A stretch of DNA of 64,000 nt from Clusia tigrina. Lineage: Eukaryota; Arthropoda; Insecta; Diptera; Clusiidae. Positions 38,183 to 49,100 of this stretch are shown in pieces. The notes under the pieces were generated by a model. The model was given only the letters and a program-made list of their open reading frames with translations. It was not told the DNA's origin and did no database searches. The DNA lies in NCBI GenBank assembly GCA_920105625.2, contig OV050031.1, forward strand, positions 1,398,501 to 1,462,500, read 5' to 3'. A program made the translations under genes and the position numbers. Each line of letters begins with the position of its first letter. The first letter of the stretch is position 1.

Positions 38183-39698
38183 CACTCTATTCTAATAAAT
38201 TAATTATTACAATAAATACAATTAATGAGTACTGGCTGCCAGGGCCTTCGACTCGATCTTAATCTATTATTATTTTAAATTTAATTTTTGAAATTTATAC
38301 AACTTAAGAAGGTTTCTATTGATTTTATACTATCTAGAGTCACATTTATTAAACTCCGTTCAATTACTTTAATTTTACAATTTCTTTAACAGCACTACTC
38401 AACAACAGTTCAAAGAATTTGCAAAACAGTTTATACATTGTTTTATTTAGTTTTAATCGGTTGTTTTGCAAACATAACTATTTATATTGTACACGCATCT
38501 ATCACGAATTATATGAAATTCAGTTGGTGGCCAAGAATATTCTGGTCTTCTGTATCAACTGCTAAGGAGATGTTTAGATATGCCAATATTGTTAACACAA
38601 TAAACTTCAAGCAGGATATAAAGACCTGGGACATATACGCCACTATGCTTGGTCGTAAATAAGAACTGATTCTCACTTAGGAGTTAGTTCTTATTTACAA
38701 GAACTTGATTCCTACTTCTAAACAATTTAGTCACTCTTTTTTTAATATTATTAGTAAAAACTAATTTGTAATTTGTGTGCCAAGAATTTCTGTACTTTTG
38801 ACTAACCATTATACCATATTCTATCCTGGACGACAGAATAGTTGAGTTCTCCCCTGTAGGAAAAATATCAAAATTTACTACATTTTGCATCGCACTCGGT
38901 CCTAAATTCTTATAAAATGTCAGCATAATTCAAGTTCTTGCATAATGCTATGGTATAGATAAATTTATGATGATTGAAGCTATACAGTGACAGTTTCAAC
39001 TTTCTCAATCCTCCAGCCGTCGTCTGTTTCACATCATTGCCAGATAAAATACAGTCGATTTCTTTCCCATTTTTACAGTACACACACTTTTTAGTGTATC
39101 TTAGATTTGAGTAATGGTTGTAATATCCAGACGAATTATGTATGGATGTATGGATATATATATATTTTTTTCTTATAATCAGTGCCAATTCTTATGTCGT
39201 CATGTGCTTCTTTCCCATTTGTAAAGGGTGAGGCCCAAGAATGAAAACAGATATCTGAAGATTTACATGCAAATATGTTCAACACATAGATTCAACACGT
39301 AGATTGGGTTCAACACGTAGATTGGGTTCAACACGTAGATTGGGCTCAACACGTAGATTAGGTTCAACACGTAGCTTGGGTTCAACACGTAGATTAGGTT
39401 CAACACGTAGCTTGGATTCTACAAATTGTTTGATAGTTCGAATCACAAAGATTGCATCTCAATAACAAATTCATCCATTGGACATAAATTATATTTTATA
39501 TGAGCCAACCTCTATGGTCTAGTGGTAAGCATGCTAGACTCACACCCCGAAGGTCGCAGGTTCAAATCCTGCCACGGGCTTGGTCTCCAAAATGCTTCTT
39601 TCTGTAAAACCCTTTTCTCTTCGAGTCGAAAGCCTCTATAGCTAGTACTCATTCCCCCAACACCTTGCACTCAAAATTAATTATGGTGTAAGATATAA

Positions 39699-39736
<38 letters not shown>

Positions 39737-42649
39737 TATTTTATATGAACTCAACTTTGAAGGCTCATACGAGTAGCAATGAGCCCCCTACACGACTATT
39801 TTATATCTTATTATATCATATTCGCTTAAAAAAGAAAAGTCCCTTCATTTTTAAGGACTGGAATCACGATAAAATTACTACTTCTTAGAAGAGAGCAATT
39901 CTAGGTATGTGCTTGTATGTAATCGAAATGGAACATCCTTTTGAAATGCGTCAAATCTTATTTAAATCGGAGTAACATTACTTTATATACCCATTTACTC
40001 ATTATACGCATGTTTTCTTGAGAAGAACACAACGTAAATAGCATTTCTAGGAGTGTTCGTAAATTTTGTTCTGGATACTAAATTTGCATATAAATTAAAG
40101 TCTTGGGCAATTATTGTAAAAGTAATATTAAAGAACACTGAGTGTGTGTGCAGACGACTCTTTGTTTGTTAAAACAACGAGGGTAAATCAAGGCTCTTTT
40201 TGATGGTACCATTTGTGTTAACAAGGACACGAGTAGGCATGAACAAGATTCAAATGAAACATTTGCTATACAAAGTTAATCCAGTAATCCAAGCTTATTA
40301 TTTTGAACAAAGGCGAACTCATTTGTGATTTTTTTATTCTATATACATATATACGCCCTTTACTCCCCCGCGGAACCATAGGAATTATTTATTATAATTA
40401 TATATAGTATATATATATAATAATATCGGAATGGTGGCTAACAAAATAATTCTGAAATTTCACACTCAAACTAAAATATGTTCACAAATTAAAATATCGG
40501 GATATACTATATATGTATATATCAAATACGATTATTTCAGCTTATTTATAATTACCAGTCAACTACGGAAATATTTATCTATATGCCTGACTTCTTGATT
40601 GAAATTATCTTTCATTTTACTGGAACAAATAAACAACTTCTTCACAAAGCAACCAAAATTAAATTTTTTGTGAAATTGATTGCAGAACACGGTTAAAAGC
40701 TGCTTTCTCCACCTCTAAAATATCGACCGGACACAATGGAAAGATAACAATTGCACAAGAGCCACATTGTACCATTTGTATTTATTATACTTTTAAAGCA
40801 TTTCCCCACACAAACTGAAAACACAGCATTCCGCAATGACTGTTTAAGGAAAGTTTTCACAACTGCTGCGCTACCAGTAATTGGCGCTGAACACAGACAA
40901 TTGTCAAATCAAGAGACGACATTTGGCTATTGGCCACGAGTGTGTCTCAGATAATGGCTTCCATATTCATAGGAGTAGACGAATGCTGTTGTAAGTGTAC
41001 AAAAAATTCTTCAGAGAAATTTAGTGTAAACTCCTCAGTTCTAATCATCAGTCCTATCGTACCGATTCATTTAAAATGTTTGAATTCCTGTTCAATAATT
41101 AAATCAGCTCCACTTACCTGACATGGTAGGTAGGCATGGTTACCCATTTGAACGCTTAAATTTAGCAGCGGTATTGTAAAATCCTGTTTCATTTCATGCT
41201 GCTTGTTATTTGCGGCCAAATACAATTGATCTCGCATTTGTTGCTCCACATCTGTCAGTGATAATGGTAGAGCTGTTGTATTCGTATATGATGGCAATTC
41301 TGCCACGTTAACTGTGGGATATGGCAGCAAGAAAGTTGGTATTGAAAATCCTTTTGTCAACGAATCTGATGGTGGTTTAGGTAATAGAGCAGTGCTGATG
41401 GTAAGGCCTGTTCGCGAATTGTACAGATCATCACTTGATTCTGTAGCTACTATTAAATTCAGGCTTGAAAGTTTTTCCACTGATCCCACAGCAGGAGTTG
41501 AAAAAGTGTTCGCCAAAGCCACTTGTGCATTAACTGTTGTGAACAATGTTGTTTCCGTTGGAACGCTTAAAGTAGTTCTTGCATCAGTAGTTGACGTTGT
41601 CATTTCCATTGTCGAAATGGTTAATGTGTTATTTATTGTTGGTGTTGATGTGGATGCATTTGTGGGCCGAGTAAATTCCAAATTCTTTGGTTTGATAATG
41701 ACCACGTCTGAAAATAGGAAGTCATTTGATTTCGATGTATGGAGTTAGAGATTAAATTTCATTTCAATTTAAAGGCTGATTTAGATATGTGTAAAAATGC
41801 CTTAGATTACTCTCTGGAGCATTAACAGGCCACTTCGCCTGCAACAAACACCTACACAAAATAGGCATATCTAGCACGAGCACTTGCAGATTCTGCTGTG
41901 ATGAAGAGGAGTCTATGGGACACTTAATCACCAATTGTGATGCATTAGGCCACAGGAGACACAGGATCTTAGGTTCCTATATACTAGATACTAGAAGATG
42001 AAGACCTTCAAATGTTCTCTCCAAAGGAGCTGGTTCGATTCCTTGATATACTAAGTATACTAAATAATTAAGTACGAAGGGGCGCACAATAGATCAAGTT
42101 AGTCGCAGTGCATAAAGGCCTTAGCCTAACCCGTACAACCATTACCATTACCATTAGATATGTGTATTTTGTTCCAACAGAAAAATATTACAAAGCTGCT
42201 TTTATGTTATTTATAGTTGAATATTTCCAGATATTTTATTGAGTGTCACAAACATGTGTCCAAATACACTTTGTATGTAGTTAAACTATAAATCAAGATG
42301 TGGGCGGAGTATTTTGTAAGTTTATGCAAATTCCGATAGCAAGTCCTCTAAAAGTATTCGCGGTATCAATCAAACTCCTTTCGTTACTAAAGTTTATAGA
42401 AGTTTAGCATAAGTTCAAATGCTAACTAAGCCCACCAATTGGGTGGCATAAGATAAAAAGAGCAATTGAAATACGAAGGACATGTCTGCGAATGTGAATT
42501 GGTAAAAAAGGAGTGCGGTTTCACAGTAAATGCTTTGGGCTTATTTTTATTATGTAAAAGTGCTACGGCAAAGTTTGTAAACATTTTCACTTACCTATTC
42601 CTAAAATTATAGCTGCCAATAAAGTTAGATGTAAACTGCTTGAAGGCAT
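37268..42649 (-). CDS. Dpr-family two-immunoglobulin-domain cell-surface protein
   Basis: Six coding exons, minus strand: 42595-42649, 41118-41707, 37868-38105, 37598-37809, 37434-37539, 37268-37377. All junctions are GT/AG, the phases close, and the total is 1311 nt (436 aa). Residues 1-18 (MPSSSLHLTLLAAIILGI) are a signal peptide. A Ser/Thr-rich linker fills about 20-195. Ig1 has the Cys pair 214/277, W226 and DEGFYECQ; Ig2 has the Cys pair 318/384, W332 and DSGSYTC. After EYSASAIMS the protein ends in a hydrophobic tail (IVNYLFLLFLLILLKKA), which suggests a GPI-anchor signal. Dpr proteins bind DIP partners at neuronal surfaces and help specify synaptic matching. The segments SVDQTTFIADQRFQS and KTELIGD point to the dpr15/16/17 subgroup; dpr17 is my best guess, not proven. 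Confidence 0.92.
38157..38265 (-). mobile_element. SINE 3' fragment in a dpr intron
   Basis: A (TTA)n run at 38157-38182 followed by ttaattattac, aatgagtactggctgccagg and ccttcgactcga is the reverse complement of the tail, tagtactcatt block and tcgagtcgaaagg block of the SINE near 39.5 kb. The tRNA-like head is missing, so this copy is 5'-truncated. Confidence 0.75.
38390..38662 (+). other. Orphan ORF antisense inside the dpr intron
   Basis: An open frame ends at TAA 38660-38662. Its 5' side is a polypyrimidine run and AG (ttctttaacag, 38382-38392), which looks like a splice acceptor. From 38393 it would encode about 89 aa with a hydrophobic stretch (TLFYLVLIGCFANITIYIV) and the tail TWDIYATMLGRK. 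No ATG sits at the left edge; the first is at MKFSWW. It resembles the last exon of a protein gene or a fragment of a retrocopy, but I cannot name a family. Confidence 0.3.
38693..38760. repeat. 68-bp duplicated segment, second copy
   Basis: Matches 37230-37297 with three mismatches. It lies inside the dpr intron, about 1.46 kb upstream of the true last exon in gene orientation. The exon acceptor and the first part of the exon are not duplicated, so it is not a usable alternative last exon. Confidence 0.9.
39278..39416. repeat. 18-bp minisatellite, about 7.7 copies
   Basis: Unit ttcaacacgtagattggg. A truncated 13-bp unit at 39278 precedes seven 18-bp units at 39291, 39309, 39327, 39345, 39363, 39381 and 39399. 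In the last four units the ending alternates between attagg and cttgg, giving a 36-bp higher-order pattern. The array lies in a dpr intron. Confidence 0.95.
39491..39748 (+). mobile_element. tRNA-derived SINE, full length, with target-site duplication
   Basis: The body starts near 39504. The A-box-like tggtctagtgg is followed by gcatgctagactc and a perfect T-arm: gcagg, ttcaaat, cctgc, which contains the pol III B box ggttcaaatcc. Then come acgggcttggtctcc, cttctttctg, tctcttcgagtcgaaag, tagtactcattcccccaacaccttgc, attaattatggtgtaag and an (ATA)n tail. The 13-bp sequence atattttatatga flanks it at 39491-39503 and 39736-39748, a typical target-site duplication of LINE-driven retroposition. This is the best-preserved copy in the window. 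It sits antisense in a dpr intron. Confidence 0.93.
41787..42163 (+). mobile_element. 5'-truncated non-LTR retrotransposon tail in dpr intron 1
   Basis: A plus-strand frame reads LLSGALTGHFACNKHLHKIGIS followed by a zinc-knuckle-like CRFCCDEEESMGHLITNC and HRILGSYILD. The order and spacing match the C-terminal end of the element at 59.1-59.8 kb. After the stop comes a 3' UTR piece, ggggcgcacaatagatc, then gtcgcagtg, and a (CATTAC)n tail at about 42143-42162. It is antisense to dpr. Confidence 0.88.
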
Positions 42650-43965
42650 GCTGCATGTAATATTCTCAGTGGATAGTTATTCAGGCTAAATTCAGTGATC
42701 CCCTATGACAATTTTACCAATTCCAGTGGTTGATGCTGTACAAGAAACTTATAATTATATATCAACGATAATACGAGTATATCATATAAATGTATACCTA
42801 AACACTAAACAAGCATGTATAGAGTAGGTTGAATTTATGATTCGCCGATGGGGACGCGAGTGCATTTAAGGAAAAATGCATCTCAGTAAATAAATTTTGT
42901 GTTCTAACTACAGAATAGTTCATAAATTCTTTTAGTTTGTAAGTTATAAAATGTATCAATAGTGTGCGTGGCTGTGAAAATAACTCCCCATTCTTAAGGA
43001 TGGTACCCTGAAACCAGGTATGAAATCTTGTTGTTTTCTCTTATATAGAGACACAATAACTAATATTGGTTAATCGTGGGCGTGGCATTATTAGTATGCT
43101 TCCCTATGCTTCTAGTAGGAAATTGAAAGTTGCTTATATGGAAATTGGGTGTTTCCTTTATCTGATAGGCCTCATTTCTTACATATGTGTACATTCATAT
43201 CAAATTTCGTCGATATATTCTCTATAGGTATTAAGTTAGGAACAATTCCTAATAGTGGGTGTGACTGTACATACTCGTATATACAACTAGTGAGTGTTAG
43301 GACCCATTGATTCATATTTACCACATTTCGTCACTGTACCGTGAAACAGAATTTATTGTAATTTCAAAAAGTAGCTTGCAATATCATATATGGGAGGTAG
43401 GTGAGGTCTTTGTCCAAATGGGTTCACATATCTAGTTGGTTTTTTCGAAGGTCGAGGCTATACTTTTCCCTATTTCATTCTGATCTCCTTAACAGTGTAG
43501 AAAAAAGTTTGCCACACATGGACAGACAGCCACGGACAAAAACAAAATTGGCTCAGAAAATATGCATCTATAAATTTTACAAAGGGCTCCTTTTCTTGCA
43601 CACAGACTACCAAATTTGATCATTATACTCTAAATAAGAAGAAAGCTAGGGTAGTTTTAAGTGAGAAATCAGGAGTTGCTTGTATGAGAGGTATGCTTTT
43701 TCATTATCTGAATCTGCCCACTTGTTGCGTGTGACTTTAAAGTATAATATTGTTGTTCTTCTTTACAGCAAAGTTCGTCCATTAATCTGTTAGGGATCTA
43801 AGTAGTGGGCGTTGCATCTATGACCCGCCCACATTTTAATTGAGTTCAGTATTTGTATGTTAACCATAATTGGACACATTTTTTAGTCACAGTTATAAAG
43901 ATTTTATAAACTATAAGCAACGGAATGTATTTCTTTAATCAATACTATTTTATATTTGAAGTTTA
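42650..43965. repeat. Degenerate GGGCGTGG-type repetitive DNA
   Basis: At 43073-43088 the sequence is cgtgggcgtggcatta; gtgggtgtgact is at 43254-43265 and agtgggcgttgc at 43804-43815, followed by gacccgcccac. The texture resembles 19.9-20.9 kb, and these may be decayed copies of one abundant element. No ORF, terminal repeat or gene was supported. Confidence 0.4.
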
Positions 43966-43966
43966 T

Positions 43967-44015
43967 ACTCTCACTCCGAGTTGCGGATTCGAAGCCTGCA
44001 CCGGGTGTGGTCATT
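43967..44015 (+). mobile_element. SINE head remnant
   Basis: The run ctctcactccgag, ttgcggattcgaagcctgca, ccgggtgtggtc aligns with the SINE head region actcacaccccgaaggtcgcaggttcaaatcctgccacgggcttggtc. The B box is partly kept (ggattcgaagcc). The 3' part is not found. Confidence 0.55.
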
Positions 44016-44856
44016 AGCTACGTGGTTATGCCTTCAGATCCAGGCGATGCTTTGAAAACTTGTAGTGAAATACATCTAATGATGTGGAGAAAAGTTCTTC
44101 ACAGATGGACACCAATTTCCAAATCGATTCTGGAAATGACGATGATCACATTCAAATATATAGTATAGAGAAAATTACCTTCAATCCACTACAACTCATA
44201 TCGTCATTCATAAGTAACATAAGGAAAATTATTCATACTGAAATTACACATACTCGTACATAAAAATAAAATTTGTAATTAATTCAGAATAATCAGCCAA
44301 GAAAGTTGAAAGAAATTTCCTCACACTTTCCATCGTATATCAAAATGAGACACGAATGAGTTTATAAATATTTCTTATTTCACACACAATCTTTATATAT
44401 ATTTCTATATCTTATTTAGAGTGTGTATATCAGAAATACATTTTCTTAAACGAATTGCATTTGAATTATAGGTAAGCAGCCTACCGCGCAACTCAATCCC
44501 AAAGCAAATTAGCACATAATCAGATTACTTTAAGCATCAAATCGGATAAAGGCACACCCACCTCCCCTGAAGTGAACATACGACAACTTATTTGAAAATA
44601 CCCCAACTCGATTTCTTAAGATCCTACAATGAACAAATTAGAGTACGAGTAATATGCATTTAGAGTACGAGTAATATACATTCGTGTTAGTGTGAAAAAA
44701 TAGGTGCGAGAGCTATGGTACCTCGCCCACATTTCCCTTATGGTGATAGCTGAAGTGGTTTTTAAGATATAGCAATGAAATTTTAGTTGATGGATGACAG
44801 TGGCACTGAAAAAACAGTGATATGACCGTCTCGTACGACTCTAATTGGCTCACATC
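44016..44856. other. Intergenic, nothing firm
   Basis: AT-rich. A short direct repeat (agagtacgagtaatat) occurs twice at about 44640-44675. Scattered CCCACC-type pieces occur near 44555-44570 and 44725. No gene. Confidence 0.4.
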
Positions 44857-45027
44857 TTGAACTCAATATCCAACAATATACAATTCAGGGTTGAACTCAA
44901 TATCCAACAATATACAATTCAGTGTTGAACTCAATATCCAACAATATAAAATTCAGGGTTGAACTCAATATCCAACAATATACAATTCAGTGTTGAACTC
45001 AATACCCAACAAGTATACAATTCGGCG
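44857..45027. repeat. 34-bp tandem array, five units, dimeric pattern
   Basis: Units start with ttgaactcaatatccaac at 44857, 44891, 44925, 44959 and 44993. The unit ending alternates between cagg-g and cagt-g, so the array also has a 68-bp period. The fifth unit has diverged. Confidence 0.95.
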
Positions 45028-45145
45028 TTAAAACAGTAGCTAATATAATAGTCAGTATTGTAACTCGAGACTAATTCGAGTATTTTTTAGTTGGATCTGG
45101 AACTGTGTATTTTAAAGAATCTGTAGTTGGCTCTTTAATGCCTTT

Positions 45146-45556
45146 TTAATTTGTTAATTTCGGCTCGACTCCTCGGAGGTACCATTCATCATCGTGTCCA
45201 CCTTTCCAATACACCAACAAGCAATTCAAGCAAAGCCCGCATTTTCTGCTGGATAAGATTGTACAACAGGGGTTGTTTCCCAACATTTTTAATTTCCACT
45301 CGGTTTTTTCAACCAGAATTATTCTTATCTCCTCCCTCTTGCCATGCCACAATTTAAAGTACAAAAATTTAAGAGAGAATTGCACCTTTTTTATAATATA
45401 CAGGAACACTTTTATTGGAAACGAGGTTGGGTTGGCATACCATTGTACAATATTTTGATATATTTGAGAACAATACTTTGAATATTTATGGTAGGGCTGT
45501 AAGTTAGAACCGACTAGCAGCCCATTCAATTTTTTACCAGTTATACTGGTAGTCAT
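45146..45556 (-). other. Orphan 136-aa ORF
   Basis: Starts with a true ATG at 45556 and ends at TAA 45146. The product has a basic, aromatic-rich composition and a Cys cluster near the C-terminus (CGLCLNC, then VYWKGGHDDEWYLRGVEP). The codon composition looks more protein-like than neighbouring frames, but I recognise no family. The immediate flanks show no element ends. It may be an old transposon fragment, a retrocopy piece, a lineage-specific gene or chance. Confidence 0.3.
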
Positions 45557-46049
45557 ATACGATAAAAGTGTAGATGAAATAATTCTGTGTGAAAAAGTAG
45601 TTTAAAGTGTCCCTTTTCATAACTAACGAGTAAGCAGTTGGACTACTTTACTTCTAACTAATTAGGAGTGGTGTGCTCTTACATATAAAAATATGTTCTA
45701 TTACCAATATTTACATAAGAGACATTGTATATAAATGTATTTACTCTTATATTTATATATTTATTACATATATATTATATATTATTTTGATATCTTTTAT
45801 AAGAATTATAAATATAGTACCAATATGGAAAAGAGACATCAAGTAAATTAATGGTCTAGAAATCTAGCGAATTGTTATGGTAGCGGATTAACCAACTTGA
45901 GTTGAAACAATTTCGAACTCGCACTACCAACAAAACTGGACGTAACAACTCGTGTGCCACGACCACTGTTGGTATATGTATAACGTTCTATCGATACAGG
46001 ACTTCTGAAGAAAATTTACCATAAGGACACTTATTTTAAATATAATATT
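45557..46049. other. Intergenic, AT-rich
   Basis: No gene or clear repeat. A weak SINE-like piece (acaatttcgaactcgcac) near 45908-45925 is too short to call. Confidence 0.4.
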
Positions 46050-46134
46050 TAATTTAATAAATTTATTTTCATATCGAGTTCAAGGTCCTTGAAGGTGGAC
46101 TTTGAACTCGATATAAAATAAATTAATTAAATTT
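46050..46134. repeat. Palindrome with arms of about 38 bp
   Basis: The left arm (46050-46088) and right arm (46097-46134) are near-perfect inverted repeats around an 8-nt loop. The inner parts are atatcgagttcaaggtcc and ggactttgaactcgatat. The outer parts are AT-rich and pair with one small gap. The transcript would fold into a long hairpin. It may be a short foldback element or a microRNA-like precursor. Confidence 0.88.
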
Positions 46135-49100
46135 CAACCGGAGGTCGAGAATTGATTAACAATATAAAATATTTTATTATACATAAGCGAGAAATATGCA
46201 ACTGCCACACCCACATGCATGTAGAAATGAGCTGATAGAACTATCATCTAACAAGTGCCTTGCTCAATACTTTATTGTATGTGGACAATCATTTAAGTTG
46301 CACGAACAACTATGGGGTAGGTAATGAATATACTGAGGTTCGGTGTACTCCGAATTCAGTTTCAGTTACGGATTTGTATTAAGCATTCAATTTGTATAAG
46401 AATTGGCCAAAATATCATTGATGAGAGTTTTTTTTCAAATTCAACTTCAGCCTTAGCAAATTGCTTCGGGCTTTTTAAACGCTTAATTCATTCAGCTATA
46501 ATTCTAATCAGACTCCAAAGTGAACGAACAAACAACACGGATTAATAGTTACGAGTAAAATTGGCATTGGCACTGGTCGCACGCGATGGTCTCTTATTAT
46601 GACACAGTCAACCGGTGCTGTTGACTATTGTACCAAACCCCATACTCTTATAGTGAAGCGTAAATAACTATTAAAGCAATACTTGTTAAATCTACAAGTA
46701 TATACGGAATACTTATACGAATAAATTACTGAATTGGCTTCTATGTTCCAGATTAGGTATGTGTATGTATGTATATCTCTAAGTAACAAACCAAATTAAA
46801 ATAAGCAACTCAAGCTTCAAAGTACACACAGAAGTGTTCAATTGTAGGAATATGTGCACACTTAAAGAGATACAAGCAAAGACAAGTTACAATATGTCCG
46901 AGTGGGAGTCACACACATCAACCATAAAAAATAATGCGTATATACAAGTAAATAGCACATGCATATGTACTGATACACAAATATTGTGATTCAAATCACA
47001 CACAAAGTTTCTAGAGTTCTTTACTATGAAGATTTAAGTTTACCAACTCAATGGTAACACAAATTTCTTTACGTTAAAGCAGGCAATGCAGCCACCAATC
47101 TGCTAAATTAATTGTTCTTCAGATATATTCAATTTGTATATTTACACACAAAGAAATTAACAAAAATTCGTTAAATATTTCCTCTTTTGAACCGGAACGC
47201 ATTGCCGAGCAAACCTTATTGAAAGATTAACGAGCGTTTCAATACTTTCTGTTGATCAAATATCAAGCAATCGTATTATTTAATAAAATTCTTTCCTCAT
47301 GTTTTCAGGTCGGCCGCTTTTCAAGGTAATTAGCAATTTCCGGGATTAAGTAGGCTGGCGCCGCCTATTTTTCACACATAGACGCCCACTATTGTCGCCA
47401 GAAGTTTTTATTGAACGGTATCCTTTGCGAAACTACACGTACTGTTTTCGTTAAGTTCGAGCCGCGTGTCCTACTCTGAACATTGCAAATTTTAAACTGA
47501 ATATTGAGAATCGTTCACTGCGAAGCTTTCGGTCGCTTCCGTTTTATCACGCAGCATTCCCGTTGACTTCTTGCTCATACGCCACAGCGTACAGCATCGT
47601 AGTTCTTTTTTTGTTTTCGTTTTGACTTTCTTTATATTTTGGAAAAATTAGGGTTTGTTGTTGAAGTTGCCTTTGGTAGGTGCCTCTTTTTTCTTGTAGG
47701 CCTTCAATTGCCGGTGTAGTTGAATTCCGGTGAGAATTCGATGCCGCCACTCAAGGGAGCCCCGCTGCGCATGACCGTTCCCACTTTTAAAGCTTTCATT
47801 AATTTCAAGCATACAAATTCAATCTACGAGTAAGCAACAGTTCTCTTATTAAAGTTGGCTACACATATTTTTGTGGCAAATTTTCTATAGTTTGCTTTGC
47901 TAGCAATTTGCATGCCATAAAAATATGGAAGGATGCAGCGTACCGCGTTCAATTCCTGGTAGGCAATTACTGGCCCAATGCCACAGCATTCATTACACGA
48001 AAGACAAAATGAAATTTATGAATAATAGCACTGAATACACATACTTTTATTAGCTATGTTTCTTACTATGGAGGGAGCACTGTACAAAATGTAGTCATAA
48101 TGACTCAACTGCCACTTTTACTATTCAAATATTGGCACATTTCAATGTCTATAAAAGATTTATTAACAAAAGAGCGTAATATGAGAGCCTCAGCATCTGA
48201 GCTATGTGTAGGTATAAGGAAATGATTAGAATGCCAACGCATGAGGACAACGCACCACCCACAGGCCAACGGGCGGTGGTGTTTTGATTTACCATTCAAA
48301 TTAAGAGATTAATTATCTTGGCTACATATGTATGTAGGCCATTTCATTGTCGGGCATGACCGATCATCACTTCCTTACTGGTTTATTATTTATGTTTACA
48401 TTACGCATTTTTAGGAGTTTTTATTTCTGTCACGACGAATGTTTAATGTACTCGTACTACCATCACAGCAAGAACATCAGACAATGAGTGGGTCTTATTG
48501 TCCCGGTTAAAAGCACTCATGGGTAGAAGTTTTGTGTTGTAATGGTAACGCATCATCTACTTCCGCTTTGTGCTAGTCATTAAGAATATTGTGACAAATT
48601 GCTTGTCATTTTGCTGTTTGCGCGTCGCTATTGTTGATGGACTTTTTGTGAAGTCATTCTTGTAGTTGCGTATCTGCTTAAAATATCGCCATGTGTACAA
48701 TTTAAAAAAATCAATTGAATAAATCATGATACTTGGCAATTTAAGCGTCACCGAAATTAGTAAACAACTGTTTGCCACATTTGTAGAGTTGACATAGAAT
48801 GAATGAATTTGTGAGGCTACGATTTGCATGTCAACAACAAAGGTCACCAGGGTTTCCTGTAGATTGATATACTCGCATATCAACTGAGGACGTTTTTTTT
48901 AGGATCTTTGCAGTTATTGAACCAGTTGAGAGAAGAATTCAAGACAGTTGGCCAAGAGTTCTCTGCTCTTCCATCTATGTGAAGAATGGAAATTGATGAG
49001 TTAACCATCTCCCTCTGGACTCCACAAATATTTACTATAATTAATATGAGAAGGGTAGATGAAGAGTTTTATAAAAAATGTCTTCTCGTGTTATTTGCCT

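Noticed and set aside
38684..38926. Alternative last exon of dpr on the minus strand
   Set aside because: Only the 3' 68 bp are duplicated; the acceptor site and the EYSASAIMS part are absent.
39510..39580. A genuine tRNA gene at the A-box/B-box sequence
   Set aside because: The T-arm is perfect, but the acceptor stem does not pair, the sequence continues into a conserved SINE body with a tail and target-site duplication, and the same body recurs elsewhere.
41314..41748. 144-aa plus-strand ORF
   Set aside because: Antisense shadow of the Thr/Ser-rich dpr exon 41118-41707.
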